This document shows positions 25,129-35,037 of a stretch of DNA of 64,000 nucleotides, piece after piece. Location: assembly GCA_964007475.1 (NCBI GenBank), contig OZ023274.1:26193090-26257089 (forward strand), written 5' to 3'. The translations under genes were made by a program, and so were the position numbers. Below the pieces are notes generated by a model. That model saw nothing but the letters and a program-made list of their open reading frames with translations. It was not told where the DNA came from and ran no database searches. Position 1 is the first letter of the stretch. Each line of letters begins with the position of its first letter. This stretch comes from Hybos culiciformis. Taxonomy: Eukaryota; Arthropoda; Insecta; Diptera; Hybotidae.

Positions 25129-25745
25129 TAGTCCAAGAGCTCGCAACGTAAGAATTCACGTGATTTTAGCAAGGCTCATTTTTTAATATAATGTTCCATA
25201 CTACGGTGCAGGACGCATAAAGGTAGTCTGGCTGTCAGACGACTTTGCGTTTACCCGTGGGAGCAGAACCAAGTAGGTAAAAAAAATTCAAAATTACATG
25301 AAAAAAACAAATTACTTTTAAATGACATAGGTCTGGCATCCATTTAGCAACGGTATTTCCGTCTGGCAAATCGGATGTAGTATATATAAGATCCAATCTA
25401 TAACATATAAAAATTTCAGCCTTGCTAAAATGACGTGAAATTGAAGTTTTTTTTTGTTATAAATCAAGGTCTGGCACGGTCTTAACAACTCCGAAACCGT
25501 CTGGCAATGATGCATTAACATTTCATATAATAAGCACAAACAAGTGACATAACTAGAAATCGTGCTATTATCACGTAATTTTGCATTTTTTCTTTGACCT
25601 ACCTGGATCTGCTCCCACGGGTAAACGCAACGTCATCTGACAGCCAGACTACCCTTATGGGTCCTGCACCGTAGCATTTAACAATATTTTAAAAAATGAG
25701 CCTTGCTAAAATCACGTGCCAAAAACGTTGCGAGCTCTTAGACTA
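25129..25745. mobile_element. 617-bp MITE, TIR TAGTCCAAGAGCTCGCAACG, TSD TAA
   Basis: Inverted ends of about 150 bp with an inner block CCCGTGGGAGCAG / CTGCTCCCACGGG, and TAA on both sides (25126-25128, 25746-25748). Three-base TAA duplications point to PIF/Harbinger. It lies in the central spacer of the 7.4-kb element and is therefore a younger insertion or old cargo. A minus-strand frame at 25318-25539 is not conserved-looking. Confidence 0.75.
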
Positions 25746-26514
25746 TAATATTTACAAATTAATCTTTACTTATAATGAAATCAAAATTTGGATTTACTTA
25801 AAAACTTATTCAGTGGAGATCGAATTTAAATTTTTACTTTAGAGTCTAAATATACATTGCTTGCATAATTTCTAAATTCAAAAAGATTATAAGATCATCT
25901 CATATTCATAAATCTGTTTTTCTAAGATTGACAAATGGAAATGCAGTTTTTCATGTAATTGCAAATTATTCTATTTATCGGTAATTAACTATTCTTTCTT
26001 TAATTATTTTTACATTATTATAATCTAATTTCCTTCTTTAGATTTTTATTATATTGAACTTCTAAATTTTTGCAGTTTTATCATTATTATTTGAGTTTGT
26101 AAAATAATTTAAACATCTGTGGGAAAAAATAAAAATTGAAACCCAATCAAATTATTTTCCCATAGTATTTATTAATTCCCGAATTTTTGTATTAATTCAA
26201 TATTATTTTAATAAAAGTAAATGCTTATCACTAAGAAATATATTGCACACATTGCAAACATTTAATGTTAAAATAAAGAATTTAATAAATTTCTAACAAA
26301 ATAAATGCCTATCAGTAGGAAATATGATAAATAGTGGCAGTAATTTAATATTAAAATAAGGAATTTTAGTAAATTGTTTTGAGTAATATTTTTTACATAT
26401 AAATTATCTAATTTTTTGATTTTTTTGTTTAAGTTAATTAGGTATAAATTTGAGAATTTTTCTTTTTTAAATTACATTTTAATTAAATCCTTAAATTAGT
26501 CCAAAACAATAAGA

Positions 26515-27155
26515 ATGATTGATTTTGATTGTATGAACTTATTTAATTTTATTTTAACTCGTTTTCGGAGTATTAATGATCGTCCTTTTGGAGATGATCT
26601 CGCGGAATTCGTCCAAATGTATCGACGAGTAATAATTTATGTTTGTGAATTCGGTACCGATCATTTTGTAATAATTACAAATATGATTCCTGAGGCAGAT
26701 TTCCCGGTGAGTCTAAATTTTTTTTTCTTTAGTTTTTTGTTCTTAATTTTTATCTTTTTTTTTTTTTTTTGTTTTATATATTTATCAGTATTTTATATAT
26801 ATATATTTTTCAGACCGATGTGATCAGTAATACGATTAATGGCCACAAATATATATTCCTGAAATATTGCGATGTTGTGGAGATAATAAGCAGTGATGAT
26901 GAGAATGGTGGTGCTGATTCTAAAGAAGAGGAGCAGGATGTTGGTATAATAAGCAGTGATGATGAGAATGATGTTGCTGATTCTGAAGAAGACGAGCAGG
27001 ATGATGGTATAATAAGCAGTAGTGATGAAGATTACCTCTATAATCCTATGGAGGATGATGGTGATAATAGTAATGATGATGAGGATGAATGGGACAGTGT
27101 TATGTCATCAGATAGTGGCTATGATGGTAATGACGATGACGATGAGGATGAATAG
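26515..27155 (+). CDS. Acidic protein of the 7.4-kb element, two exons, 177 aa, unknown function
   Basis: Exon 1 (26515-26706, 64 codons) ends CCG/GTGAGT. Exon 2 (26814-27155) begins after TATTTTTCAG, and the join is in phase 0. The N-terminal half (MIDFDCMNLFNFILTRF ... FGTDHFVIITNMIPEADFP) looks like a small folded domain with alternating hydrophobics. The C-terminal half is extremely acidic, with three repeats of IISSDDEN/IISSSDED separated by EEEQDVG/EDEQDDG, ending NDDDDEDE. I do not recognise it. An AATAAA signal at 27318-27323 follows the stop. Exon 1 is in the unique centre, exon 2 inside the right inverted arm. The acidic tail with Ser-Asp/Glu casein-kinase-like sites would suit a DNA-mimic or histone-binding role, which is only a guess. 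Confidence 0.65.
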
Positions 27156-27317
27156 GAGCTTAGTATGATGGTGGTCGAATTTCTAAATTTTTTTAAGTGA
27201 AGAAAAGCTGTAATTTAAAAAAAGATATATTTACTTTATTTTTAGCTTTAATTATAATTTTTATTTACATATTATCTTAACTAATAAATTATTTACTTTA
27301 AAATTATCAATATGTCT

Positions 27318-27323
27318 AATAAA
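27318..27323 (+). terminator. Polyadenylation signal AATAAA
   Basis: AATAAA 163 bp after the stop of the acidic gene. Its mirror lies in the left arm downstream of the orphan exon 2. Confidence 0.5.
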
Positions 27324-28789
27324 GATTTTAATAACAAAATGTTGTGTCTGTATTTTTTATTTAGGGAAGCATTTGAAATTGAATTGAAACATTTGAAATT
27401 GAATTGAATTTTTCTAGTACATGTTAATCAAATTTCTATTTTTAATTTTATCTCATACTTTAATTATAAAATTCACGAAACTGCGAAATTATTTTTGAAA
27501 TTAGAAATAAAAGTTGATTTTCATTTTGAAATTATTTAGTTATTTATTTAGGACGAGCTATATACTTAATCCGACTTTGAATTTTTAGCGAAATTATTTT
27601 TTTATTGTTTTTACTTTAATCAAAACTAATTTTTATTCACTAATTAAAATTTTATAATTTTTCGAATCGAGTTTTCAAACTTTATTTGGGGAAATTATAT
27701 TATTTGATGTCACAAAATAATAAATGAAAGTTTTTGTATGTTTCATTTAAATGCAATTTCAAATTTTGATATAAAGAAGAATTCATAGTCGAATTAATAT
27801 TTTTGATTTTTTTTTTTTTAATTTAATTTTTTGAGTTAAATGATATTTTTTTGTTCGAACCTTATTTTTGAATTAAAGTATTTATGAAACATTTTTGTTT
27901 CTTAATTTTTTATGATTTATTTATTTTTTTATTTTTTTTAATTTTGTAATTTTTCCAATTTATTTTAAATTTGGTTTGTGAAAAAAATTATTATTAATAT
28001 TAAAAATATTTCTCGAAGTTTTCAATAAATTGCTTCAATTTCTGGCGCAGTTAAATTTTTTTGTTTTAAAGAAAATTAAAAAAGTATTAGTATTGTGCAC
28101 TAATTTTTTGATTGAATTAGATTTTAAATTTTCACTTTTTTTAAGTTTACGATTTTTTTTAAAACTAGTTTGTATAATAATTATCGTATACTAAGCTGAA
28201 TAAAAATTGTTTTTTTTTTATATTTTCGAATATCTAATTAGTAATTACATATTATCACATGTTTTACACATACAATGATATCTCAATTAATTTCAAATAA
28301 TCAATAACATTTGTCGGTATTTTTACAATTTCATAATTATTTGAAAATGCTTACATACATTCTCTTACACATAAAATATAACACAAAAACTTATGTGAAT
28401 CTGCAAACCATTTAAAAGTATTAGTATTGTCCACTCAACTTAACTTAAAATTATCCATTTAATATGGTTCCTGGAATAATCCACTTTTCACACATACATG
28501 CAGCACAAATACCACGAAAAAATATCCACTTAACTTATCCATCTTAAATAATCCACCAAATAGAAAAAAAATTTCTTCTAACTCAACTTAACTTTTATAT
28601 ATATATTTTAATTTAAATATTTTAATGTAAAAATTAATTGAAATAGAAAAAATTTCTTCTAACTCAACTTAACTTTTATATACATACTTAATTTAATTAA
28701 AATACTTTAATATAAAAATCAATTCGAATCTCAAATTACAGTTGTCAGCATTTTTACACATCAATTATAATTATTTGAAAATACATATA

Positions 28790-29375
28790 AATATGGCTCC
28801 ACTTAAATTTGAATCAAATGCGCTGATTCACTTAAAATAATTTACTTAACACACGGCTCCGTTTAAATAATCCACTTAGATATAACTTTCATTACTTAAA
28901 ATAATTTACTAATACACGACTCCACTTAAAATAATTTACTTAACACACGGCTCCGCTTAAATAATCCGATTAAATAATTCGAAATCCGGTTAAATAATCC
29001 ACTTAAATAATCCACTTTAATATGGATCCGCTTAAACATGGATCCGCTTAAATTTATCTAGAACTCTCATATAATACGAGGATCCGCTTAAATTTATCTA
29101 GAACTCTCATATAATACGAGGATCCGCTTAAATTTATCCAGAACTCTCATATAATACGAGGATCCGCTTAAATTTATCTAGAACTCTCATATAATAGAGG
29201 ATCCGCTTAAATTTATCTAGAACTCTCATATAATAGACGATCCGCTTAAATTTATCTAGAACTCTCATATAATAGAGGATCCGCTTAAATTTATCTAGAA
29301 CTCTCATATAATAGACGATCCGCATGGATCCTCATAAATGGATCCGCATATTTATCCAGAACTCTCATAAACTAT
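28790..29375 (-). repeat. Subterminal tandem repeats of the right arm
   Basis: Mirror of 21950-22540: short TAAATAATCCACTTA-type repeats, then eight copies of the 40-bp unit on the complementary strand (ATCCGCTTAAATTTATCTAG, AACTCTCATATAATACGAGG). Confidence 0.9.
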
Positions 29376-29380
29376 CTACT

Positions 29381-30380
29381 TACCTATTTTGAAACAAAAA
29401 TTTTCGTATATTTTGCTCCGGAACGACCTAACCATAGCTCCCAACTCAAAAATTTTTTTTCAGGTAATATTAATTTCACCGGAGCTACCTATTTTGAAAA
29501 AAAAAAACTTTTCGTATATTTTGCTCCGGCACGACCTAACCGTAGCTCCCCACCCAAAAATTTTTTTTCAGGTAATATTAATTTCACCGGAGCTACCTAT
29601 TTTGAAAAAAAAAATTTCGTATATTTTGCTCCGGCACGACCTAACCGTAGCTCCCCACCCAAAAAATTTTTTTCAGTTAATATTAATTTCACCGGAGCTA
29701 CCTATTTAAAAAAAAAAAATTTTCGTATATTTTGCTCGGGCACGACCTAACCGTAGCTCCCCACCCAAAAAATTTTTTTCAGTTAATATTAATTTCACCT
29801 GAACTACCTATTTAAAAAAAAAAAATTTTCGTATATTTTGCTCCGGCACGACCTAACCGTAGCTCCCCACCCAAAAATTTTTTTCAGGTAATAATAATTT
29901 CACCGGGGCTCCCTATTTAAAAAAAAAAAATTTTCGTATATTTTGCTCCGGCACGACCTAACCGTAGCTCCCCACCCAAAAAATTTTTTTCAGTTAATAT
30001 TAATTTCACCGGAACTACCTATTTAAAAAAATTTTGCTCCGGCACGACCTAACCGTAGCTCCCCACCCAAAATTTTTCGGCTGGTAATCTTAATTTCACC
30101 GGAGCTACCTATTTAAAAAAAAAAAAATTTTCGTATATGCAACGGCACGACCTAACCGTAGCTCCCCACCCAAAATTTTTTTTTCAGTTAATATTAATTT
30201 CACCGGAGATCCCTATTTAAAAAAAAAAATTATTTTTCGTATATTTTGCTCCGACACGACCTAACCGTAGCTCCCCACCCAAAATTTTTTTTTCAGTTAA
30301 TATTAATTTCACCGGAGCTACCTATTTTGAAAAAAAAAAAAAATTTCTTATATTTTGCTCCGGCACGACCTAACCGTAGC
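29381..30380 (+). repeat. Satellite of about 106 bp, ten copies (right block)
   Basis: Same unit and same orientation as 21533-21943, resuming with TACCTATTTTG. CGACCTAACC occurs ten times at spacings of about 90-110 bp; the last unit is cut after CCGTAGC. Open frames across it (for example 29389-29709) are periodic shadows of the repeat. Confidence 0.93.
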
Positions 30381-30431
30381 TTTTTTGCTTGTAATATTGG
30401 GCCCTATATATACATATATTTGAAATTAAAA

Positions 30432-30497
30432 AATCTTGTCATTGGGAATCGAACCAGGCACCTTCAGACTTACAGTCTGATGTTCTAGCTACTAAGC
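30432..30497 (-). pseudogene. tRNA-Tyr(GTA)-like pseudogene
   Basis: On the minus strand, TGGCTTAGTAGC (A box) and GGTTCGATTCC (B box) bracket a perfect 5-bp anticodon stem TCAGA/TCTGA with loop CTGTAAG (anticodon GTA, Tyr). The acceptor and T stems do not pair, so it is not a functional tRNA. It sits between the satellite and gag of the BEL/Pao element, which itself uses a tRNA-Tyr primer site. Confidence 0.55.
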
Positions 30498-30674
30498 CAT
30501 ATTGTCCATATGATTTTGGGTTTCTTAAATATAATAAAAAAATAAGTATTTTTATTCTAATTTTTCTGAGCAAAATGATGACGATTCTGAGAAAAATTCT
30601 ATATGAAAATGGATTTTTACCCTCTACCAAAAATCATCAAACGCCGCTAAAGAAGTATAAACTTCAAATAAAAC

Positions 30675-32507
30675 ATGAGTGAAACAATTGATAAATTAAT
30701 TCTTCAACAGGTTGATTTGCCTCGAATCAATCAAAGCTATTGAAATTAACTATAAGAAAGATTCGGAAAGTCGGAAAACCAAAGAATACATTGAAAAACG
30801 GTTAGGAAAACTCGAAGTTATTGTCGGAATTTACGTCGCGAGATAACGAGATTGAAAATTTAAAGCCGGGCTACCAAGATAAACAATATTTCGTAAAAAA
30901 AATTTGCGGAAAGCACTAAAATTAAATTTACTGAAGTAAAAACTTTATTTGATAATAAATTAAAAGAAATTTGTGACAAAGAACAAATAAAAAAAAAATA
31001 GAAGATGTTGAAAAACGAGAAGCAAAGCATCGTGAAGAAGCTGAAAAAGCACTCAAAGCTAAGGAAGAATTGGAGCGGACTCTGAAAGGACTGAGTACTG
31101 GTAACAAGTCAAATGAAAATTCAGATGATGAAGAGGTAAGTCATAATAGCAAACTTCTTAATTCTCAGAAAAAAGTATCAAAATGTTAGATAGACTAGTT
31201 GTTGAAGTATTAAATGATCAGCACGAAAGATCAGTTATGTTTTATCAGCAAAAGTTAAAAACTATTGACAAATACTGGGACAATATTCTAAGAACGCACT
31301 TAGAAATTGAAAAAGAACGCGACGATGAAGTAAAATTCTATATACACCAGCATTTTTTTGAATACATTGAAGAGCAATATCAAAACGCTGCTATCATGCT
31401 ACAAGAAAAAATCGCGGGTACAACTAGTCAAACAATTAAAATGCCAAAAGTTGATTTACTCCGTTCTCTGGAAATTACTCTGAATGGAAACAATTTCAAA
31501 ATTTAGTTAATGAAACCTTGTTACCTAACAAAACAATTGGCCCATCTCAAAAATTACTTTACTTGAAAAAGTCTCTCAAGGGAGAGGCAGCTATTTTAGT
31601 AAAAAACTTTACAGTAACGGAAGATAACCTATACACTGTGTGGGATATTTTAAATGAACGGTACGACAACCAGCGGGTTTTAATTCATTACCAACTTGAA
31701 AAAAAATTTTCGATAAAAAATTTATCATATGAATCAGCAGCAGCAATAAGGAACTTACATGATACTGCCGTAGAAGCGCTTTTAGCCATAAACAACTTGG
31801 GGATTGTCACAGATGGGTGGGATCCTATAATTGTACACATTATTTTGCAAAAACTTGATAAAGAATCTCGAAAAATATTCGAACAAAGTTTAAAAAATCC
31901 GAGAGAAATACAAACAATGAAGGATTTTTTTTCATTTCTTAAATCTCGATTCAATGCGTTAGAAGCCATTGAATCAGGAGCTCAATCCAAAAATAATTCG
32001 AAAACGTCAAGGTCAGGTAATTTTTTTGCAACAAAATCTAAGTGCCCTGTTTGCTCCGCTCATCATAGAATATATCAATGCGAAAGTTTTAAGGCTCTCG
32101 AATTAAATAAAAAATATGACATTGTTAAAAAGTTTAAACTGTGCAACAATTGCTTAAATTCTGGTCATTTTTCTTCAGCATGTAAAAGCAAGTTCAAATG
32201 TTCGGTATGCAACTCGTTATTGCATAAACACAAAAACGACGAACAAAATAGAAAAAAACGGTCAGGCAATAATTCGGGAAAACAAAATTCACCAAAATCT
32301 CCTGAAACCACCAATTGTCATCCAAGTGAAGAAAATAAATCTGAAACAAAAAATGTTTATACAAAAAATTCTAACATTATACTTTTAGCCACTGCGCAAA
32401 TACGAATTATTTCTTCAAATGGAAGTTGTATAGAATTGAGAGCACTGCTAGACCAAGGGTCACAGTCGACATTTATATCGGAGAATGCTGCTCAACAGTT
32501 AAATTAA
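30675..32507 (+). pseudogene. gag: BEL/Pao gag (and start of protease), frameshifted
   Basis: Starts at ATG 30675 (MSETIDKLI) and breaks within about 20 codons. A coiled-coil stretch (EKREAKHREEAEKALKAKEE) follows in another frame near 31010-31090. The DUF1759-like capsid region runs from about 31440, with a frameshift near 31455, to 31975. Zinc-knuckle sequence CPVCSAHHRIYQC ... CNNCLNSGHFSSAC ... CSVC follows at about 32040-32215, and the protease motif LLDQGSQSTFIS ends the segment. The protein would coat the retrotransposon RNA. The frame stops at 32507 just before the inserted Jockey-like element. Confidence 0.85.
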
Positions 32508-32923
32508 AAAAAAATCAAGGTCTTAATCCAATTCAATTCAAAAAGTTTGCTTTATTTAATATTAATGGTTTTTATAAATTTATATACAAATTTATCTTAA
32601 AGCTAGATTTAAAATTTTTTTTTTTTTTATTTCCTACCTAATGCCCCTTCTTTGGAGGTCTCTAAGTATTTTGTTATTTATTATTAATTATGTGTTTTTT
32701 ATCCTATTTTTTTATTTATTGTATTTAGTATTGTACATATTTATTTTATTATTTTGTGTAGTGGAAAATTTGTTTGCTTAGAAAAACCACTTACTTTCTT
32801 CTCGTTTTTTTTATTTTTTACTAAAAAAACTTAGATTAATCTAGCCTAACCTACTCTAATAGCTTAAATCTAATTCTAACAATACTGAAATTTCTGATTT
32901 AATAATTATTTTTTTTGTTTTTT

Positions 32924-35032
32924 TTAACTTTCACCTTGGAGCCACCATATTGTACTTTTGATTTTTTCTAATAATTTTTTATCATAATCTGGTATGTATT
33001 TGTTATATCTTATTTGTGTTAAGTGATCAGGGTTATATAGGATTTTTTGATTTGTACTTCTACGAAAGGCATGATAAATTATTGGCGTTGCATTTTCATC
33101 TTGGATATATTTTTTCCCATCTAGGAATATGAATGCTTCTGGGGGAGTGAATCCCGTTTCTAAAGTTTTCAGATAGTAGTCGTCGTTTGGGTAATAAGTG
33201 TTGTCTATTAGACTATTTCCTGTGTTTTTGTATTTTGCGAAATAATTTCTACAAATTTTTATTATAAAGTTATCTATTCTACCTATTTTATTGTTCTTGT
33301 ATAATTCTGATATTCTGTAGTACTTCTTATAATTACTCTCCGGCGTTCTGAACTTTCCCGTTACCGATCTCAAGCATTCCCTTTCAAATTTTCTGATTTT
33401 TTCCATGTTAGACGCGCTACAGTTATACCATATTTGGCATCCGTATGTTAATATTGGTCTAATTAAAGCTTTGTAGGCGGTTAGTTTTACATTTTTGTCT
33501 AAATATGTATTATAAAATAGTTTTTTGCTCAATATAAATGCTAATTTAGCCTTTTTTAGTTGTTGTTTTATGTGATAAGCGTTATTCATTTTTTCGTTTA
33601 AATATATTCCTAAATATTTAACATTCGTATTTTTTGTTATTGTTTCCCCATTTTCCCCTAAAATATGGTAATTTCGCCAATATTTTTTAGCATTGTAGTT
33701 GGCTTGTTCTAGACCTATTCTAAATAACATAGTTTCGCATTTGGCTTCATTCACTATCAGCTTCCAATTTTTGAGGTATTCTATTGTCTTATTATACAAC
33801 TTTTGAATTTTATTTTGTACGGTCGTTACTTTTTTATCGCTAGTATAAATAGTAAGATCATCAGCGTAACTAAGTCCTACATTTGAATTATTTTTAAACA
33901 TATCATTTTGAAATATATCACTTATAAATATATTAAAGTATGTTGGTGCAAGGATAGTTCCTTGTTGTAGCCCGTTAATTACTTTAAACATCGTATCTGA
34001 GTTTTCCACCCCATCTGTAACTATAAACTTTTTGTCTTTCAACATGTCTCTAGTCAGATATATCAAGGGTCTAGATATTGATTTTTCTAACATTTTATGT
34101 ATGAGGCCTTCTGTCCACAAGGTATCAAATGCTGTCGTGAGATCTATCATACATGTTCCTATACATTTTTTATCGTTTAGTTGCCAACTAACGTCTGACA
34201 TTAATTTGTGCACAGCATGAATTGTCGAGTGATTTTTCCTGAACCCGAATTGTGTATCGTCTAGGATATTTTTTTCTTCTATTTGTTTATTTATTTTCAT
34301 TAATATAATTTTTTCAAAAATTTTGCTTATATTTGGGAGAAGATTAATTGGTCTATAGCTACTTGGTTCTGATCTATTTTTTTTTGGTTTTAGAATTGGA
34401 ATAATTTTAGATATTTTCCATATTTCGGGGAAAAAAGAGTTATTTATTATATTGTTGAAAATAGTACAATATTGGTCTATTATAACGTCAGGAATTTTTC
34501 TTAGTATGTAATTTGATATTTCGTCAATTCCGGACGATTTTTTATTATTAATTTTTTTGAATATGTTTTTAACCTCTGTTGGTGTCGTGAAAATATTAGT
34601 ATCTAATTTATTATTGTTCGCTCGGTTGTGTCTACTGAAATTTGTTATTTTAGTGTTATTAGTATTTTTTTCTCTAATTTCATTTTCAATAATTTTATTA
34701 CTATTATTTACCTTTTCTGTAATTTCATCGTTACCGTCTTCTATAAGTTTATGAACTTTTTCAAAGTGTTTACCTAGTATTAAAAGTTTTTCTTTATTAT
34801 TTGTTATTGTAGAAGTCTGATTATTTTCGTTAATTTTTAAATCATATATTTTAGCTCGCCCCTTTTTCCTAAATATCGTGTTTATTTTCTTAAACATATT
34901 CTGATCTTTAGTTGATATTTGTTCGATTCTTTTTTTCCAGTAATTACTAATTGATTTCTCTATGTTTTCATATATTAATTTTTGTGTGACTTTTATTAAG
35001 GATTTGTATTGAATTATTTGAAAACTGTTCAT
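32924..35032 (-). CDS. Jockey-like ORF2, reverse transcriptase part (frame broken from endonuclease)
   Basis: 702 codons. RT motifs in order: KSSGIDEISNYILRK, SSYRPINLLPNISKIFEKI, FGFRKNHSTIHAV, CMIDLTTAFDTLW, NGLQQGTILAPTYFNI, the catalytic LSYADDLTIY, and the thumb/C-terminal RPILTYGCQIWYNCS with IRKFERECLR. It performs target-primed reverse transcription of the element RNA. In an intact copy it would be fused to the endonuclease ORF at 35038-36102. Here a single-base length change in an A run near 35083-35090 puts them in different frames, so the ATG at 35032 is only the first in this frame. Confidence 0.9.
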   Translation of the reverse strand: MNSFQIIQYKSLIKVTQKLIYENIEKSISNYWKKRIEQISTKDQNMFKKINTIFRKKGRAKIYDLKINENNQTSTITNNKEKLLILGKHFEKVHKLIEDGNDEITEKVNNSNKIIENEIREKNTNNTKITNFSRHNRANNNKLDTNIFTTPTEVKNIFKKINNKKSSGIDEISNYILRKIPDVIIDQYCTIFNNIINNSFFPEIWKISKIIPILKPKKNRSEPSSYRPINLLPNISKIFEKIILMKINKQIEEKNILDDTQFGFRKNHSTIHAVHKLMSDVSWQLNDKKCIGTCMIDLTTAFDTLWTEGLIHKMLEKSISRPLIYLTRDMLKDKKFIVTDGVENSDTMFKVINGLQQGTILAPTYFNIFISDIFQNDMFKNNSNVGLSYADDLTIYTSDKKVTTVQNKIQKLYNKTIEYLKNWKLIVNEAKCETMLFRIGLEQANYNAKKYWRNYHILGENGETITKNTNVKYLGIYLNEKMNNAYHIKQQLKKAKLAFILSKKLFYNTYLDKNVKLTAYKALIRPILTYGCQIWYNCSASNMEKIRKFERECLRSVTGKFRTPESNYKKYYRISELYKNNKIGRIDNFIIKICRNYFAKYKNTGNSLIDNTYYPNDDYYLKTLETGFTPPEAFIFLDGKKYIQDENATPIIYHAFRRSTNQKILYNPDHLTQIRYNKYIPDYDKKLLEKIKSTIWWLQGES

Positions 35033-35037
35033 GCAAT

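Larger units (their letters stand above)
21944..29380. mobile_element. 7.4-kb long-TIR element, Polinton/Maverick-like ends, non-autonomous
   Basis: Arms 21944-24547 and 26717-29380 are inverted repeats of about 2.6 kb, nearly identical. The tips read AGTAGATAGTTTATGAGAG and its complement. TACCTA flanks both sides (21938-21943, 29381-29386), and the intact satellite unit GGAGCTACCTATTTTG proves a 6-bp duplication. A 6-bp duplication plus 5'-AG ends and long TIRs are the published terminal features of Polinton/Maverick elements. No DNA polymerase B, integrase, ATPase or capsid gene is present in the 2.2-kb centre, so it would have to be mobilised in trans. Each outer arm starts with eight copies of an approximately 40-bp unit. 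Foldback-type elements are the alternative class, but they usually give 7-9 bp duplications. Confidence 0.8.

Noticed and set aside
21944..29380. Assembly-induced mirror of one arm
   Set aside because: The arms differ at several positions (for example the Gly/Ser change in exon 2 and local indels), the centre is unique, and a precise 6-bp duplication flanks the whole.
21533..30380. CRISPR-like regular repeats
   Set aside because: Units are tandem with no unique spacers, in a eukaryotic genome and inside a retrotransposon.
30432..30497. Functional tRNA-Tyr gene
   Set aside because: Anticodon arm and Pol III boxes are good, but the acceptor and T stems do not pair.
31688..31969. Minus-strand frame opposite gag
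   Set aside because: Shadow of the plus-strand DUF1759-like coding region.
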